Assembly (NCBI RefSeq): GCF_020382885.2 | Contig: NC_058506.1 | Span: forward strand, 12,440,318 to 12,504,317 | DNA: 64,000 nucleotides | Reading direction: 5' to 3' | Source: Scatophagus argus | Taxonomy: Eukaryota > Chordata > Actinopteri > Scatophagidae | In this document: positions 1-12,137 of the stretch, one piece after another | Layout of the letters: each line of letters opens with the position of its first letter | Position numbering within the stretch: the first letter of the stretch is position 1 | Position numbers and translations under genes: made by a program | Notes under the pieces: generated by a model | Database searches by the model: none | What the model was told of the DNA's origin: nothing | Seen by the model: only the letters and a program-made list of their open reading frames with translations

Positions 1-519
1 AGTAACGCCTATTTTCAAGGACATTGTAGTCATTAAAGTGAACGCTAAGATCGGAGACAAAACGGGCATTACCGCATTTAAGTCTTAGGGGGGCACGACA
101 TAAAATTGATCAGACAGGTTGTACGTAAACAAGGCTCCAAAACGTAATTCCTTGATAACGCAGGAAAATGAAAATATTAGTCAAAGGTGAACCAGGACAG
201 TCTTTGCTTTCTCTTTCAAATGAATTCTGCTAACCTGGGGGTTATTTAAAACCTGTCTGATCATCGGCTCACTTGTGTTTCTTGTGCCATAGACATGTTG
301 CCACCCAGAACTCAGTATTTATTGTGGTCAGTGTTGTTACTGGGACTACAAAAGCTACAACATTAAGACCCAAGTTGTTAGAAACCTTTGCACGATGTTG
401 ATTCATTGTCTTCACATGCTTCACTTCACTTTATAAAGTTTAGCCAGATGTCCATTAATTCACGCCACAAAGTATACCCAAACATTTTCACAGAACTGAG
501 TTTCGTTTTCCTCATCCAG
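1..519. other. haus1 intronic sequence at the window edge
   Basis: No exon of haus1 or any other gene could be recognised here. The first recognisable haus1 exon begins at 520 in the middle of a codon, so its 5' exons must lie to the left of the window. The stretch is therefore read as intron. No repeat was seen. Confidence 0.6.
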
Positions 520-2362
520 GTGCTCACCTCCGGGATGTTCTTCTTCAAGGTGTCGGCCTGTCCTGTGCAAGCTTGTCAAAGCCTGCGTCTGACTACTTGT
601 CTGCTCTCGTGGACACTGCCATGGTGCTTGGAGTCAGAGACACGTCACTGGGCAGGTAAACTGTTGTTGTGCTGTTGAAGTTACTTATTTCTTGCCAGTC
701 GCTTCCCTGATGAACATGTTTTATCTAGCTTTATGCCAGCAGTGAACAACCACACCAATGAACTTCTGGAAGCAGAGAAGGCGAACAGGAGACTTGAGAG
801 GGAACTCAGGGCCCTCAGAAAGAGGCTTGGCGCTACTTTGGTGCTGCGGAGCAACTTACAAGAGTAAGAACAAGCAGGCAGGGGGTGACGCTGAAACATA
901 TTATTATTGCTTTGTGCCATCCACAGTCCTGGACTATAACATTCTGTGTGTGGGCACATGTTAAAATCCAATTACAAACATTCTGTACTTCATCTAGGGA
1001 TCTCAGCAAAACTGTCAAATCTCAGGCGGTGGAGAGCGCTAAAGCGGAGGAGAGACTGCTCAACATGGATTTTGTGACAGCGAAGGCTAAAGAGCTCGGC
1101 AACAGACGGGAGAGGGCAGAGGTATGTTGTGTGCTTATATCTGTATCTGTAGAGGCTGTGTAGTGAAAGTTAAGTTGCACATCGATGTGTTGATCCACAG
1201 GGTAATATGTCGCTCTTGAAAACAACCCAGATATGCAAATGTGCTTCTTTTCCGCTTTGCTCTGTTTCATTTCAGATTTTTATATCTCACTGGGAGGTTT
1301 GCTCTTGGTTAAGGAAAACTGTACTAATGACAGCCTGCTATGCAGCAGCATGGAGAGGCATAAATTATTGCAGTCACCAGCAAGATGAACAAAAAAAAAA
1401 ATCAAACAGCAAATGGCATAAAAATACTCAAAAGGGTAAAAAACGGAGAAAATTAGGAGAGTCTTCAAGAAAACCGTCTGCCAGTACCTCACAGTGGGAA
1501 AGCAAATAGTTAATATGCTATGCAGTTATATTAACTCCCTCTGTGGAGTTACCACTGTCATTTTGAGAAGACAGACTGTAGTTTGACTCGGGTATAATGT
1601 GGGTATCAAGTTCCTGCCTCTGTTTGAGGCTACAGGCAGGTCCAACAGTCAAGGCCCCCTCACATGGTTGTCTGTCGTGGAGCTTGGCTGCCTGTTTTAT
1701 TCTCTTCTATCAATTCTGCAGGCTCAGCTTGTGTCCAGGAACATGGACAAGTCCATCACCCACCAGGCTATTGTGCAGCTCTCTGAGGTAATTTCAGCAG
1801 TCGAGCACCATTGGTAACGAAAACGTAACACTTTGAGCTTTCAGGGTTTGAAATGTGTCATCTTATTTTTCTCTCTGCAGGAAGTCGCTGCGCTGAAACA
1901 AGAAATAATCCCATTGAAAAAGAAACTGGAACCTTACATGGACTTAAGCCCAGTATGTTTGCCTTTAATTTGTCTCAGTCCAATAACCAAAAGTGCTTTC
2001 ACATTATTCTCAGTATTTTTATCATAAATGAGAACTTCAGTTTCCGTTCATGCATGTACATTTGGCTTAACTAAACCAGCCGGCCAGAATTGAGCAAATC
2101 ACATTTGGATATCTGGAAATGACTTTAAGTTCCTGCATCTGACTTTCTGAAATGTTTTTTTGTCTTCTCAACCACAACAGAGCCCATCTCTGGCACAAGT
2201 GAAAATAGAAGAAGCAAAAAGAGAATTAGTATGTATAATCATCTTAATCATTCACTCAGCAATGGATGAAATGTGGTTGCTTCGTATTTTAACGCCGTTT
2301 TGTTCCCTCCTTCACAGGCTGCAATCGATTCCCAACTTGAGATGAATATGGATTTCAAGTGA
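520..2362 (+). CDS. haus1: HAUS augmin-like complex subunit 1, 3' part (5' exons outside window)
   Basis: HAUS1 (CCDC5) is a subunit of the eight-member augmin complex, which recruits gamma-tubulin to existing microtubules and so builds and stabilises the mitotic spindle. Seven coding exons are visible: 520-655, 729-863, 998-1121, 1722-1787, 1881-1952, 2181-2228 and 2318-2362 (TGA stop). All have GT-AG borders and compatible phases. The spliced product is a nearly continuous coiled coil. Stretches recognised from vertebrate HAUS1 are YLSALVDTAMVLGVRDTSL, GATLVLRSNLQE, NMDFVTAKAKEL, ALKQEIIPLKKKLEPYMDL and PSLAQVKIEEAKREL. The first exon seen starts with the last two bases of a codon, so the N-terminal part, roughly the first third, is off the left edge. 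No frameshift or premature stop was seen, so the gene looks intact as far as visible. The human orthologue is on chromosome 18, not beside EVA1C. Confidence 0.94.
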
Positions 2363-2424
2363 GGATGCGTGTAATGTTAAAATAATTCCCGTTTTGAGCT
2401 GTACATGTTTTGCTTTTGAAAAAT

Positions 2425-2430
2425 AATAAA
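2425..2430 (+). terminator. haus1 polyadenylation signal
   Basis: A canonical AATAAA lies 63 bases after the haus1 stop codon. This implies a very short 3' UTR of roughly 80-90 bases, ending near 2,450. Confidence 0.7.
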
Positions 2431-4125
2431 GTAATCCTTTCCATGTCTGTGTCAGTTGTTGCAGCAGCCAGCTGAAGGATGCTCAGATCTGTGTTAGAGC
2501 CACCAAAGCTACTTTTTTGCAGGTCAAACATTCATGTTCATTGGTGACAAAATAGACTCTTCTGATTACAACTTCCTGCTTCAAGCTCTGAAGCGTCAAA
2601 GCCAAACTTTGTCATTCATTCTGCGTTTGTCTCTCGGATTCAGTTGCCTAACATAAGGAAAACTTTTTAGAATCTGACAGTCTGTTGTTTGGCATTTTAA
2701 CACAGTTGCTGCAAGTCTGACCATCTGAAACTAATCATGTAACCGTCTCCCTGTTTTGAATGCTTTAAGCAAATAGAGAAACCTCCCTAGACTGGAAATG
2801 TGTCTTCATTTTCCTCAAAGGAATTGTGCTTTAAAAGAAAACACAAAATGTTTTAATTTATAATCGTTTCATGTTGAGGACAAAATGGAATCTTTCTTGT
2901 CCTTCAGTTGGACCTATTTGGTTTATCTCCTCCTCTTCCTGTTTGTTACAAAACATCATTAATGCCAATCAAATGTTTTGTCTTTATTTTCTAGTTTGAT
3001 GGGTTGTGTTTGTTGTTGAGTTTGTGTGCTAGCTGCACACTGATTATCACTCAGTCTGATAAAACAAACACAGAAAGAAGTGGTTTCATTCGAATTGCTG
3101 CATTCAGTGTGTAGCAAATACTTTTTAGAAAAGGAATTAAGCTTCTTGTGTCTCAAGACATGTCATTAAGTGGTTCTGTCCTAACTCTTCTAACTTTTTT
3201 CTGTAGGTTTACATAACAACTGTAATATTCTCTGCTTTCACATTCACCATTGTCACCGTACCTCAAAACTGTGTGAGCACATTAACTCAAGCGCAATTTT
3301 TACTTTCCTTGTTGACCTAAATGGCTGAATCTTGTCTGAAAAACAAAGCACAGGAAGCATTTTGAGTTTGATAACAAAATTCCAAAAGCTTTGGAGGGAT
3401 GACGGCACATGAAAAGACATTTTGGAGCCACTCCCTGGGTGCCTAAAGCTAAAGCACAGAGAAAAGGACCAACATGGGGATCTGTTGTCCAGTTTGTATG
3501 CAAAATATCACCTCTCCATCGCTCCTCCCCTGTGGAGACGAGTGTGGAGACCCCCAACGTCTCAGTCAGTTTGACTGTTGTAGGTCTGCACTGCTGCCTG
3601 ACATGTAGATTGACCGGTTACCATGGAGTGGGTCATGGATGTGGGCCGGGAAGCAATTTACCCAGTAGGCCCCCTGCCTCATTCAAAGGCCCCATGGCTG
3701 AGGCATCGACAGTCTATGAAAAGGAACAGAATCAAAATATCACTCCCTTGAAGCTTTTGTTTATGAAAAAACTAAGCACCATTGACATAGATTTTGGTTA
3801 CTTGGCACTTGCACGTGTTCATTTTGCACGAGACAGATGTTACACAGTATGGCAAACACGTATAGCAGAGCTCTTTATCCTCTCATAATTGAATATGTAA
3901 AAATCAAACAAATTATATGAAACATAATGAGGAAAATTAATGTGCAGAGAGAGAGAGAACCACCAAAAGGCTTAAGTGTTAGAGGTCTGTGATTTATGAT
4001 ATAAAAAACACATTTTAAACAAGCACGTGGGAGGACGGAGAAGGGAAGCAGAAATAAAACCCCAGGATGAACTTGTGTGAATGAAAGCATTTTGTCCTAC
4101 TCCAAAAAGTAAACACGCGCCTCAC
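2431..4125. other. intergenic, haus1 to eva1c
   Basis: No exon could be assigned. An open frame of 159 codons (3,409-3,888) has no recognisable domain, signal or splice context and is taken as chance. AT-rich, unremarkable sequence otherwise. Confidence 0.6.
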
Positions 4126-4178
4126 GTGTGTGTGTGTGTGTGCGTGCGTGTGTGTGTGTGTGTGTGGGGGGGGGGGGG
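4126..4178. repeat. (GT)n microsatellite with adjoining G13 run
   Basis: About 20 GT units with a few GC interruptions (4,126-4,165) run directly into thirteen consecutive G residues (4,166-4,178). It sits just upstream of the eva1c 5' region and is likely length-polymorphic. Confidence 0.95.
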
Positions 4179-4199
4179 ATAAAAACCAGTGCGTCATGC

Positions 4200-4647
4200 C
4201 ATTGAGTGTGTCGCCCCTCTTCCCTTTAAAATAGTTTTATCTGCCACGCCCACGCCATATCCACACTCAGCTGTTACTGCGAGCCGCCTTTAGCCGCCAC
4301 ATGCATCGACTCCTAAACGCGCGGTGTCGGACAGAAGGGAAGCCGGACGGGGGCTGCCATCACGCGTCGGATTAATCAGTTCGTCCGTCAGTTCTGAACA
4401 ACTTGTTGCGCAGCTGCTATTTCTAACCTCCTCTGTGGTCCTTCACAGCGGAAGGAGAGACGCTGCTGTGTGACCCATCGGCTTCAAGGTGGTCATTTCT
4501 GTGAAGGAAAGACAGATGGACGAAGTCTTTTGGTTTTTTTTTTTCCTTAATCGTGGAATCATTTGACCTGATTGTATTTGGGGTTGTTTTGTTTTTATTT
4601 TTAAATGAAGTCCTGCAAACTACAGTGAATTTTCGAGTCTCTTTAAT
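4200..4647 (+). promoter_or_regulatory. eva1c promoter and 5' UTR, GC/CpG-enriched
   Basis: The sequence between the microsatellite and the eva1c start is richer in CpG than its surroundings (for example GCGCGGTGTCGG and CACGCGTCGG near 4,320-4,370). It has an AT-rich TTTAAAATAG at about 4,225 that could serve as a weak TATA-like element. It directly precedes the signal-peptide exon without an intervening acceptor, so it is taken as core promoter plus 5' UTR. The transcription start site cannot be fixed from sequence. Confidence 0.5.
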
Positions 4648-4773
4648 ATGATCTCAGAGACAGGGGATGCGGGTCTTGAGCTGGACGCGTCTTTGCCACG
4701 GACTAGACTGGAGCCCCAGCCTCTTCTACCTGACTTTACTTTTGTGGACCAGGCGTATGAATGGACTGGCTGA
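4648..4773 (+). other. overlapping upstream ORF in the eva1c 5' leader
   Basis: An ATG at 4,648 lies 19 bases before the eva1c ATG in another frame and runs 41 codons to a TGA at 4,771-4,773, well past the eva1c start. Scanning ribosomes that use it could not reinitiate at the eva1c ATG, so it would be expected to lower translation if the transcript starts upstream of it. Its predicted peptide has no recognisable feature. Confidence 0.55.
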
Positions 4774-7592
4774 CTTTTCAAGTAAGACGATGTTGATGAT
4801 GACGCACATGGAGGAGGAAGGGGATAAATTAGGATGGTTAAAGATCACAGGAGGTTTTTTTTGTCTCAAGAAGCCCCCAAGTGAAAGTGTTTTTACTCAG
4901 GTTTGGTGTGGGGCTGCACTGTTACAAGTAGTGTAATAATAGCTACAATGGGGGAGTGAAACATATGTGTTATGTTTAGTTTTGTCACTTAGTTATGGTC
5001 TTGTTATATACAGCTGGGGGGCAATATAATGTTTACACTGAACACACCAATCTCTGAACTCAGTGAAGCTAGAAGACCAGTCAGATTCTTATATTTAATC
5101 TAAACCATCAATCTAATCTATTTGAATTCCCTCTTCTGCAAGACAAATAAATAAATCACCTCAACATAAAGCACTTTGAATCAGAAGTAACTTCATCACA
5201 TCTGCACACCATACAACAAAAGGTTGGCTCATATTAGGTTGGATGCCAGTTGGCAGAGTTTGCCACCCAGAAAGGAGAACTGGCAGTCGGTATTTGGTGA
5301 TGGGTGAGTTTTCAAAGCAACGTGAGACATCCAGCAGAGCTCCGAAGAGGCCAAACAAACTGAGCCAAAAGCACAGATGAAGCAGACTGAGAAAAACACT
5401 TCAAAAACATTTTTTCCCCCAATGGTAGTTAAAATTCTTTATCCATGACTTTTTTTTTAGTTGATATTTTTATTTCTCCCCCTCCAAGTAAGCCTAACAG
5501 CAGCCCCAGTGGGCCACCTGGAAACACACCCTCCTTTGGTAATGTGTTCAGCTATGTTGTATAGAATTTCCATGAAGTTTAGGGACTCGCAGGAGACAGA
5601 TTAGTTGTGAGCATTGAAGTTACAGAGGCCTGACTTTTGGTCTGAAAAAGAGTTTGGCCTGAAAATGTTAGATACTACAACAAACACAGCTCAATAGCAT
5701 CATTCATTAGACTGGCCTTGCCTGGTATAAACTCCCTTCTTTCAAACCCCTCACCTCCAATTCATAATGCAGGCTATCTGTTAAAAAGGTCTCACGCCTG
5801 ATCTGAGATAACCCTGATGACATCATAGGGGTTTTTTCAAATGTTGGAGCGCTCCCCCCAGGGCTATACATTAGTCTACTAGAGGGCTGCCCGTGACAAG
5901 TAAACTCAACTGCGTGTGTAAAAAAGGTGGGGATGTCCCTTTAATGCAACTATGTGTTTCCATAATGCATTACAGCCTAACCGGTGCCTTTTGTGTAACA
6001 GACTACCTGTCCAGGATCATCACCAGTCACTCCGCTCACGCGTGTGACGGGCAGCCCGTGCGACTCCACTGTCCACGTCACTCCACCATCTCCATCCAGT
6101 CTGCCTTCTACGGGAGCGGCGGGGCGAGGCTGTGTGGAGCGGACCCTCCACTCCGAGCCCACAACCACAGCTGTTCAGCTTTTACTGCTCTACAGGTGCA
6201 TTTTATGTGGGATGGGATGTGCACTGGGTCAGTCGTGTGTGTGTGTGGGGGGGCGTTCACCAGTTTAAGCTGATTAATTGAAGATGTTTTCTCCCCATGT
6301 GTGTTTTGGCACACACACACCACTCTTTTTGATGAGCTGGCTGGTGAATACTGTTGACTGTTTAATTTGTGATGAATATTTATACGGACACAGCTCACCG
6401 TCTTCCCGTCTTTGCTTCTGATTTACATTGTGCTGTGATCCTGTGTGCTGGTAAATGCTGACTGTGCCCGGGGTTTGCTATGCAGAAGCTGCTGTCAGAG
6501 TGTCAGAGCCACAGAGACTGCCAGCTGCCCGTCAACCACCTGCTGTTTGGGAAGGATCCCTGTCCTGGCACGACCAAATACCTCCATGTGGACTACAAGT
6601 GTAAACCCAGTGAGTTCGGTAGCTCAGTTCCCCCTCCAGTCACCTGGGATGAGCATGTCATACAGCCATACAGAAAAATGTCACCCTTTGCCCCCCAATC
6701 CTAACCCCTAAGTCACCTTTTCATCCTTTTTGGGTTTTTTTCCTCTCACTCAGCTGAACACAAAAGACATGTGGTTTGTGAAGGGGAGGAGATGATCCTC
6801 CGCTGTAAGCCCCCCAGGGTTCTGAACATCTATGCAGCTGTCTATGGGAGAAGTCTGGGCCAGAGTGACACCTGTCCCTCACACCTGACAAGACCACCCC
6901 CATTTGGTGAGTCAACGGGATATTCAGTATCCTCATACGGGTGGTACCAACCGATAAGGCCGACTATGGAGAGGTTTCACTACTTTCAGCTTATAACATT
7001 TTGATATCATTTAATAATGATCACATTCATTTTGAATCGTCAGTCTAATTAAGCAAAATTCTATCTCTATTTTAATTAGAAGGAAACTTTTTTTTTTTGC
7101 TATATTAAATCTGCTCAATCAAATCAGCAAATTTTCTTTACAACACAAGGCAAAAGCCATTTATGAGACATGTGGCACAAACTATACTGTAGGTTTGTTT
7201 CACAGCATATATTTTGACGTGCCATAGCAGAAAATAGAGAGCTGTTACTAATGACATCAATAATTGATCCAGTCCAGCTGTCATTAATGTTATTGAGCTC
7301 ACCTGTGCTTTTCCTGGGTCAAATTGGAGTTGTGTCAAATAAAGAATCGATTTGTCTGTAAATGTTATTAATTCTATCAAATTCGACTAATTTTTACCGT
7401 GATATGACCAATTCTCCAAACCTATGTGGCCAACGAATGCTTTAGGATGAGGAAAAACAATTAGGAGACATTAAACTAACTTGGATGCATCGAATTAACT
7501 CTTAACTGCAAAAAAAGGTGATTTCACTGTAGTTAAATTACAACCAAACACAAAATATGAAATTGGTGATTTGCCTGTTGGAGCTGAAGTAC

Positions 7593-7627
<35 letters not shown>

Positions 7628-9097
7628 TGAGTGTTTATTATTCAGTGACTGGCTTCTCTTTGCTTTATCCTACAGAGTGTCTGAACCACGAGGCTGTGCG
7701 ATTGGTGTCCAAGTCCTGCTACAGCAAACAGAAGTGTGTTGTTGCCGTTAGCAACCAGACCTTTAGGGACCCCTGCTTTCCAGGAACCAGGAAGTACCTC
7801 AGTGTGTTCTATTCTTGTGGTATGTCTTTTTCTCCTTCCTCATTCACAAGATACAATTAAAAGCCTGGAGATAAATGAGACGGAGAGCTCGAAACAGGAC
7901 CAGGCTTTCATGATATTATGTATAGCTCACATCACGTCTGTTTTTGTTTTTGCCTTATTCATTATGTGACAGTGAATATTTGAAGTTTCCTACTTTGGAT
8001 TCTTATCTGCTGATCTCATCCATCAGCTGTTCTTATCACACCCAAGAACACAGTAGCGGGGAATAATAGACCGTGAGCTGAGATTTGCGGGCTTTAGGCT
8101 GACATCCTGGCAAACTTCCTACGATTGGCACAGATGCCAGTGAGGTCACGCAGCGGCATTGTTCACGTATCAAAATATGGAGTTTTGACTTCAGGCTGGC
8201 GTCTCATGGCTTTGCCTCGCTTAAAACACTGTGTGCTAACCTTGTAGACTGGTCCACACAATTGGACAAAAGCATTGCGCTCTCAGATGAAATACTGATG
8301 AGTGTCTGCTGTAGAGTTTGTATCAATGAGTCCACAGTGATATAAAGACTGGCTCTTCTGTCCTCCCTCCAACAGTACCACGGACTTTACTAAAGGAGGC
8401 AGACCCTTACATGTTCCACTCCACCTCATCTCCTACTGTGGACACAGGAAAAGGTAACTGCATCATGATATCTGTTTCTGTTTCAGGGTTTCTTTGTCAC
8501 CTCACATCATAATGATTCATTTCCACCACAGCTCCTCCTGCAGATCTGGAGGAGCCTTTCTCCAAAGGGTCGAAAAGGCCAGACAATTCAGGAGCCATGA
8601 TGAGCAACTCTCTCCTAACCTACGCCTACATCAAAGGTAAATGCTGTTTACATTTGTGCATCTATTCGTGAATCTGCTCTGTCTTTAACACATTTCGTCC
8701 CTTTTAAACAGACCATTCAGAGATGGCTGCGCTGCTGTTCACCTCCAGTGTGTGCGTTGGTCTTCTGCTCACGCTGCTGGCTGTGTCCGTCCGAGTGACC
8801 TGCAGAGGGCGCCGACGCAAAGATCACAAGCTCGCACCCAAATCTCGCAGCCAGACTGTCAACTGCCAGGAGGAGGAGGACAATGATGACAACGACGATG
8901 ATGATGATGATGAAGATAATGACCAAGAGGGAACAGAAAGCTCTTTAATCTCAGCCGCAGAAAGGAAGGCGATATACGGCTGGGAGGAAGTGACCTACGT
9001 GAGCGAGGCAGCTGAACGGGCTGAGAGGATTGAGCGCAGAGAGATGATCATACAGGAGATATGGATGAATGCCTATCTGAATGGCAGCTCATGTTAA
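4667..9097 (+). CDS. eva1c: EVA-1 homologue C, SUEL-lectin single-pass membrane protein
   Basis: EVA1C is the vertebrate counterpart of C. elegans EVA-1, a co-receptor for Slit in axon guidance; the human protein binds heparin. Eight exons: 4667-4781, 6002-6195, 6486-6609, 6754-6906, 7676-7819, 8376-8453, 8532-8636 and 8712-9097, all in phase, giving 432 residues (human 441). The first exon encodes a signal peptide with hydrophobic core SLFYLTLLLW, which decides the start. Two galactose-binding (SUEL) lectin domains follow. The first spans residues 39-144, with CDGQPVRLHCPRHSTISI and an end at PCPGTTKYLHVDYKC. The second spans 150-243, with VVCEGEEMILRC, NIYAAVYGR and PCFPGTRKYLSVFYSC. A membrane segment at about 310-332 precedes a cytoplasmic tail with an acidic run (361-376) and the conserved EVA1 motif IERREMIIQEIWMN. 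NHSC and NQTF are potential N-glycosylation sites. It converges on cfap298. Confidence 0.96.
7594..7624. repeat. (CA)n microsatellite in eva1c intron 4
   Basis: Uninterrupted CA dinucleotides for 31 bases, ending about 50 bases before the exon 5 acceptor (exon starts 7,676). Confidence 0.97.
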
Positions 9098-9439
9098 CTA
9101 AACTGTGACTCCTGGTTGCTGTTAAGCACCTTCAAGATTTTTTCAGGATTTTCTGTGCAGCAGCTCCCAACCTGTGACAGTCTTTTGTGTGTTTTGCCAT
9201 TTTTGCAGAAGTCTGTGGAGGATTTAATGTTCGGGGGAAAGAGCAGCTCTAGCCATTTTTTTAATGGTTCCACAGGGTTTAAACCTATAAAATGGGTGGT
9301 CATATCAGTTTTATAATTGCTTAAATGTATTTATTCGCATTCACCACCAAACTAGGATTTCATGCTGAAATACTGTTTACTGCTACAAAAAGGGGAAAAT
9401 CGCTGGTTTAGACAGAAATCTCACAGCTGCCACATTTTT
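9098..9439 (+). other. eva1c 3' UTR / downstream flank
   Basis: Non-coding sequence after the eva1c stop. No canonical AATAAA was found close to the stop, so the 3' end cannot be placed. Nothing else was recognised. Confidence 0.5.
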
Positions 9440-10430
9440 TTCAGGTCAATTCAGTTGTATTTATAGAGGCCAATACAACGTTATATATAAATATAAAGTT
9501 GCCTCATTGGGTTTTACTGTCTGTACAGCATAAAGCGCCTTCCATCCTATCTAGACTTGTGATTCAGACAAGAAAGGACTCCCCTAAAATTACTGTATTT
9601 TCATCAATGAAGTCTAAGGAAGTTGAGCAGAGGAGGGATACCTCTTCCAGGATGGACAGACATGCATCATGTGTACATTAAAAGATTAACATAGTAAAGT
9701 TATGTATGAGTGTGGACAATCAGGAGGATACAAATATAAACAACATGTAAATGCACATTAAGAATATGGATCCAGGAAGATATCAGGCAACTTTCAGGTG
9801 CTGCCGAAGAGATTGGACTTGAACCACATGATCTCCTCTCCACCACGAGCCCCTATAGAGAACAGGGAAGAAGACCGACTACACAAACACACAAAAGGCA
9901 AACCTCTAGCAGACCTTTCAGAAGAAGAAAGAAAAACTTTCAGGAGAGATACAGGAAGAACAAATAAGAGAGCAAGCGAGACATAAGGGAGGCTGAATCT
10001 ATTGGAGGATGCAGATCAGAATTCAAAACATGGAATGAAGGAAGTCTCAGGGCGTCCAGAGGTTCAGCACAGAGAAGCCCGAGTGAAAGCAGAGGACGAG
10101 GAGAAGCTGGGAGACTCACTTCTGTGTTTCAGGGACACAAACTGCGGGTTACAGAGATGCAGTGGTTTTCTGGACGTTTACAGTGTTCTCGCCTGCAGGA
10201 CAAACATGAACTGTTAGTGCCAGGCTTACTAAGATTCACTGCGACAGAGAACAGCCTGCCTGAAGTATAATGGTAACCGGTACAAGATGAGCTCGAGGCT
10301 TGGATTTGAAGGTCTCAACAGGTTAACACTGTCCAGTGTCAACAGGTAAGTTATTCCAAAGCAAGAGAGCATGAAAAGGAAGGTCCTGCTGCTCCCTAAC
10401 TCTGACTCTTTTCTTTTTTTTTTTTTTGGG
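9440..10430. repeat. degenerate dispersed teleost repeat
   Basis: The stretch opens with TCAATTCAGTTGTATTTATA, a form of the head of an abundant teleost repeat (TCAATTCAATTTTATTTATATAGCG type). It continues through a purine-rich block of GAAGAA and AGAGA runs (9,830-10,110). It ends with a CAACAGGTAAGTTATTCCAAAG segment followed by GGTCCTGCTGCTCCCTAACT, resembling the distal part of the same family. No open reading frame is maintained. Recognition rests on remembered consensus, and the exact borders are uncertain. Confidence 0.4.
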
Positions 10431-10454
10431 GAAAAGGCCATCTTGATTTTTCTT

Positions 10455-10860
10455 AATGACCAAAGCTAACACCAAGATTCTTGATTGTCAAACTTTATGG
10501 GTAACAATATGTGATCAAACTGATGTTTTTTGTTTTTTGCTAGCAGAGCTGATGACCAGTATCTCAGTTTTATCAGAATTTAAGAGCAGGAGTTTACACA
10601 ACATCCAGTTTTTCACCACAGACGAGCTGCTGTCAGTACATTTGGCTACAGTGTCAAAAAGAAATCAAGGATTGTGTTTATTGTTGCTGATTAAACGAGA
10701 GAAATATGCCTCTTTGGCAGCGGGCAGAGCACGTTTGTAATTCCATACGCTCCCGTGCCGTGAGAGGTAAGTGGTACAGGATCTCCTGCAGGCCTGAGAG
10801 AGCTCTCTCCAGTAAAGCAGGGTGCAGACCTCTTTGACTGCTTTAAAGCAGGGCAACAGA
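10455..10860 (-). mobile_element. non-LTR retrotransposon (LINE ORF2) fragment, internally deleted
   Basis: Read on the minus strand, 10,665-10,856 gives a peptide ending NYKRALPAAKEAYFSRLI, then SNNKHNP. This matches the linker between endonuclease and reverse transcriptase in Rex/L2/CR1-like LINEs. A FLFDTVAK remnant follows at once, then KNWMLCKLLLLNSDKTEILV and, in a shifted frame, KNLGVSFGH. In intact elements that part lies several hundred residues further on, so most of the reverse transcriptase core is missing. Stops and frame changes show that it is dead. Assignment to one clade is not possible by eye. Confidence 0.65.
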
Positions 10861-10869
10861 ATCCAGTAG

Positions 10870-12137
10870 ACTACAGAGGGTTGAATTTAATCACTATTAC
10901 AGTTTTCAACAGAGTCTGCTGCAGTAAAAAGCGCTGAGCCATAGGCACTCACTCATCAAGTGCAGTTAAAGCTGAGGAAAATGGCAAGTGGTTAATACAT
11001 CAGCCCCAAGACAGACTAGTGTTGCTTCAAGAGTTAAGAGATGTTAGTTAGAGCTAGTCGATTAAGACAACACCTTCTTTAGCAGTCGGAGCAGCATGGT
11101 CGTTGGCAAAGGCGTGTGGGGATGCTTCATTTAATGGTGAGAAAACATTTGCTTTCATCCATGTTATGCTGAAGAATCAAGTAATTTATCAGTAAAGCTT
11201 TGGTAGACAGTGAAAGTGGCCACACCTCTCTGAACCACTGCGTTGGCTCCATCATCACTTCCACGCAGTTCAACCCTCTCATTCTCAACTCTACAGCTTC
11301 CTCATCCCCGCTGAGACAAGAGCTGGAACGACCATCTACTATGTGGAAACTTCCTGTGCCAGAGCAGCATTGACTTTCAGATGTGTGTGTGTGTGTGTGC
11401 CACTGAAGGGAGACAAAGAGAGGAAAGGTGTAGCATCCTTGTCCCTGCACTCCAAGGGATACAAACCCGTATTCAAGTTGAATCACTACCTCTGAGACTT
11501 CGCTGGCTGCAGTGACCTTTAACAAAACTAATACACTTGCCATCGTGACACAGGCAAAAAGCATTTGCTTCCTGATTCTTATCATCTGGAGCTTGGTTAT
11601 ATACACATACATATGAATGTTCCACCCATTTGTCAATGACAAAACTGTATGGGTATGGGCCTACATGTCAGTGTTTAATGTTAACACATGTAAATCTATG
11701 AACATAGTGTATACATACAGGCCACACTGGAAACCATTCTATTATTGTTTTTTTATATACACAATTAAAATGCACAGACAATTCATTATAAACTTTCATT
11801 TTACTTGGGCAGCACCAATAAAAATGTAACTTTACAACAGGGTTAAAACAATCTGCAAAAGAACACAAATAAATCAGGTTTGTCACAACATCAGCTTTGA
11901 TATGACATCATTTCCTGTTTTACTGTCAAACAGTGTCCAAATGTCTTCTTCATACTTCAGTTCAGAAATTCACTTACTTCAGGCATATGAACACATCTGC
12001 TTTATATAATATTCTCTGGAAGACCTCAAATAACACAGACGGTGACCTGATGTGAGGACTGTGATAAGGCATCTTAAGTCAGTTGCATACAGAGCTGTTA
12101 AGAACCAGGACGGTGGGAATCCGAGCGGTGGCGGTCT
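10870..12137. other. intergenic, convergent eva1c/cfap298 gap
   Basis: No exon was recognised. A 171-codon minus-strand open frame (11,127-11,642) translates a GT repeat and has no domain similarity that I can see. The part adjoining 12,138 is presumably the cfap298 3' UTR, since that gene reads leftward. No canonical minus-strand AATAAA was found nearby; an ATTAAA variant lies near 11,675. Confidence 0.5.

Noticed and set aside
3409..3888. 159-codon plus-strand open frame between haus1 and eva1c
   Set aside because: No domain, signal peptide or splice context, and ordinary composition; taken as a chance open frame.
11127..11642. 171-codon minus-strand open frame
   Set aside because: Translates a GT microsatellite as His-Thr repeats and has no recognisable similarity; chance frame in the convergent intergenic gap.
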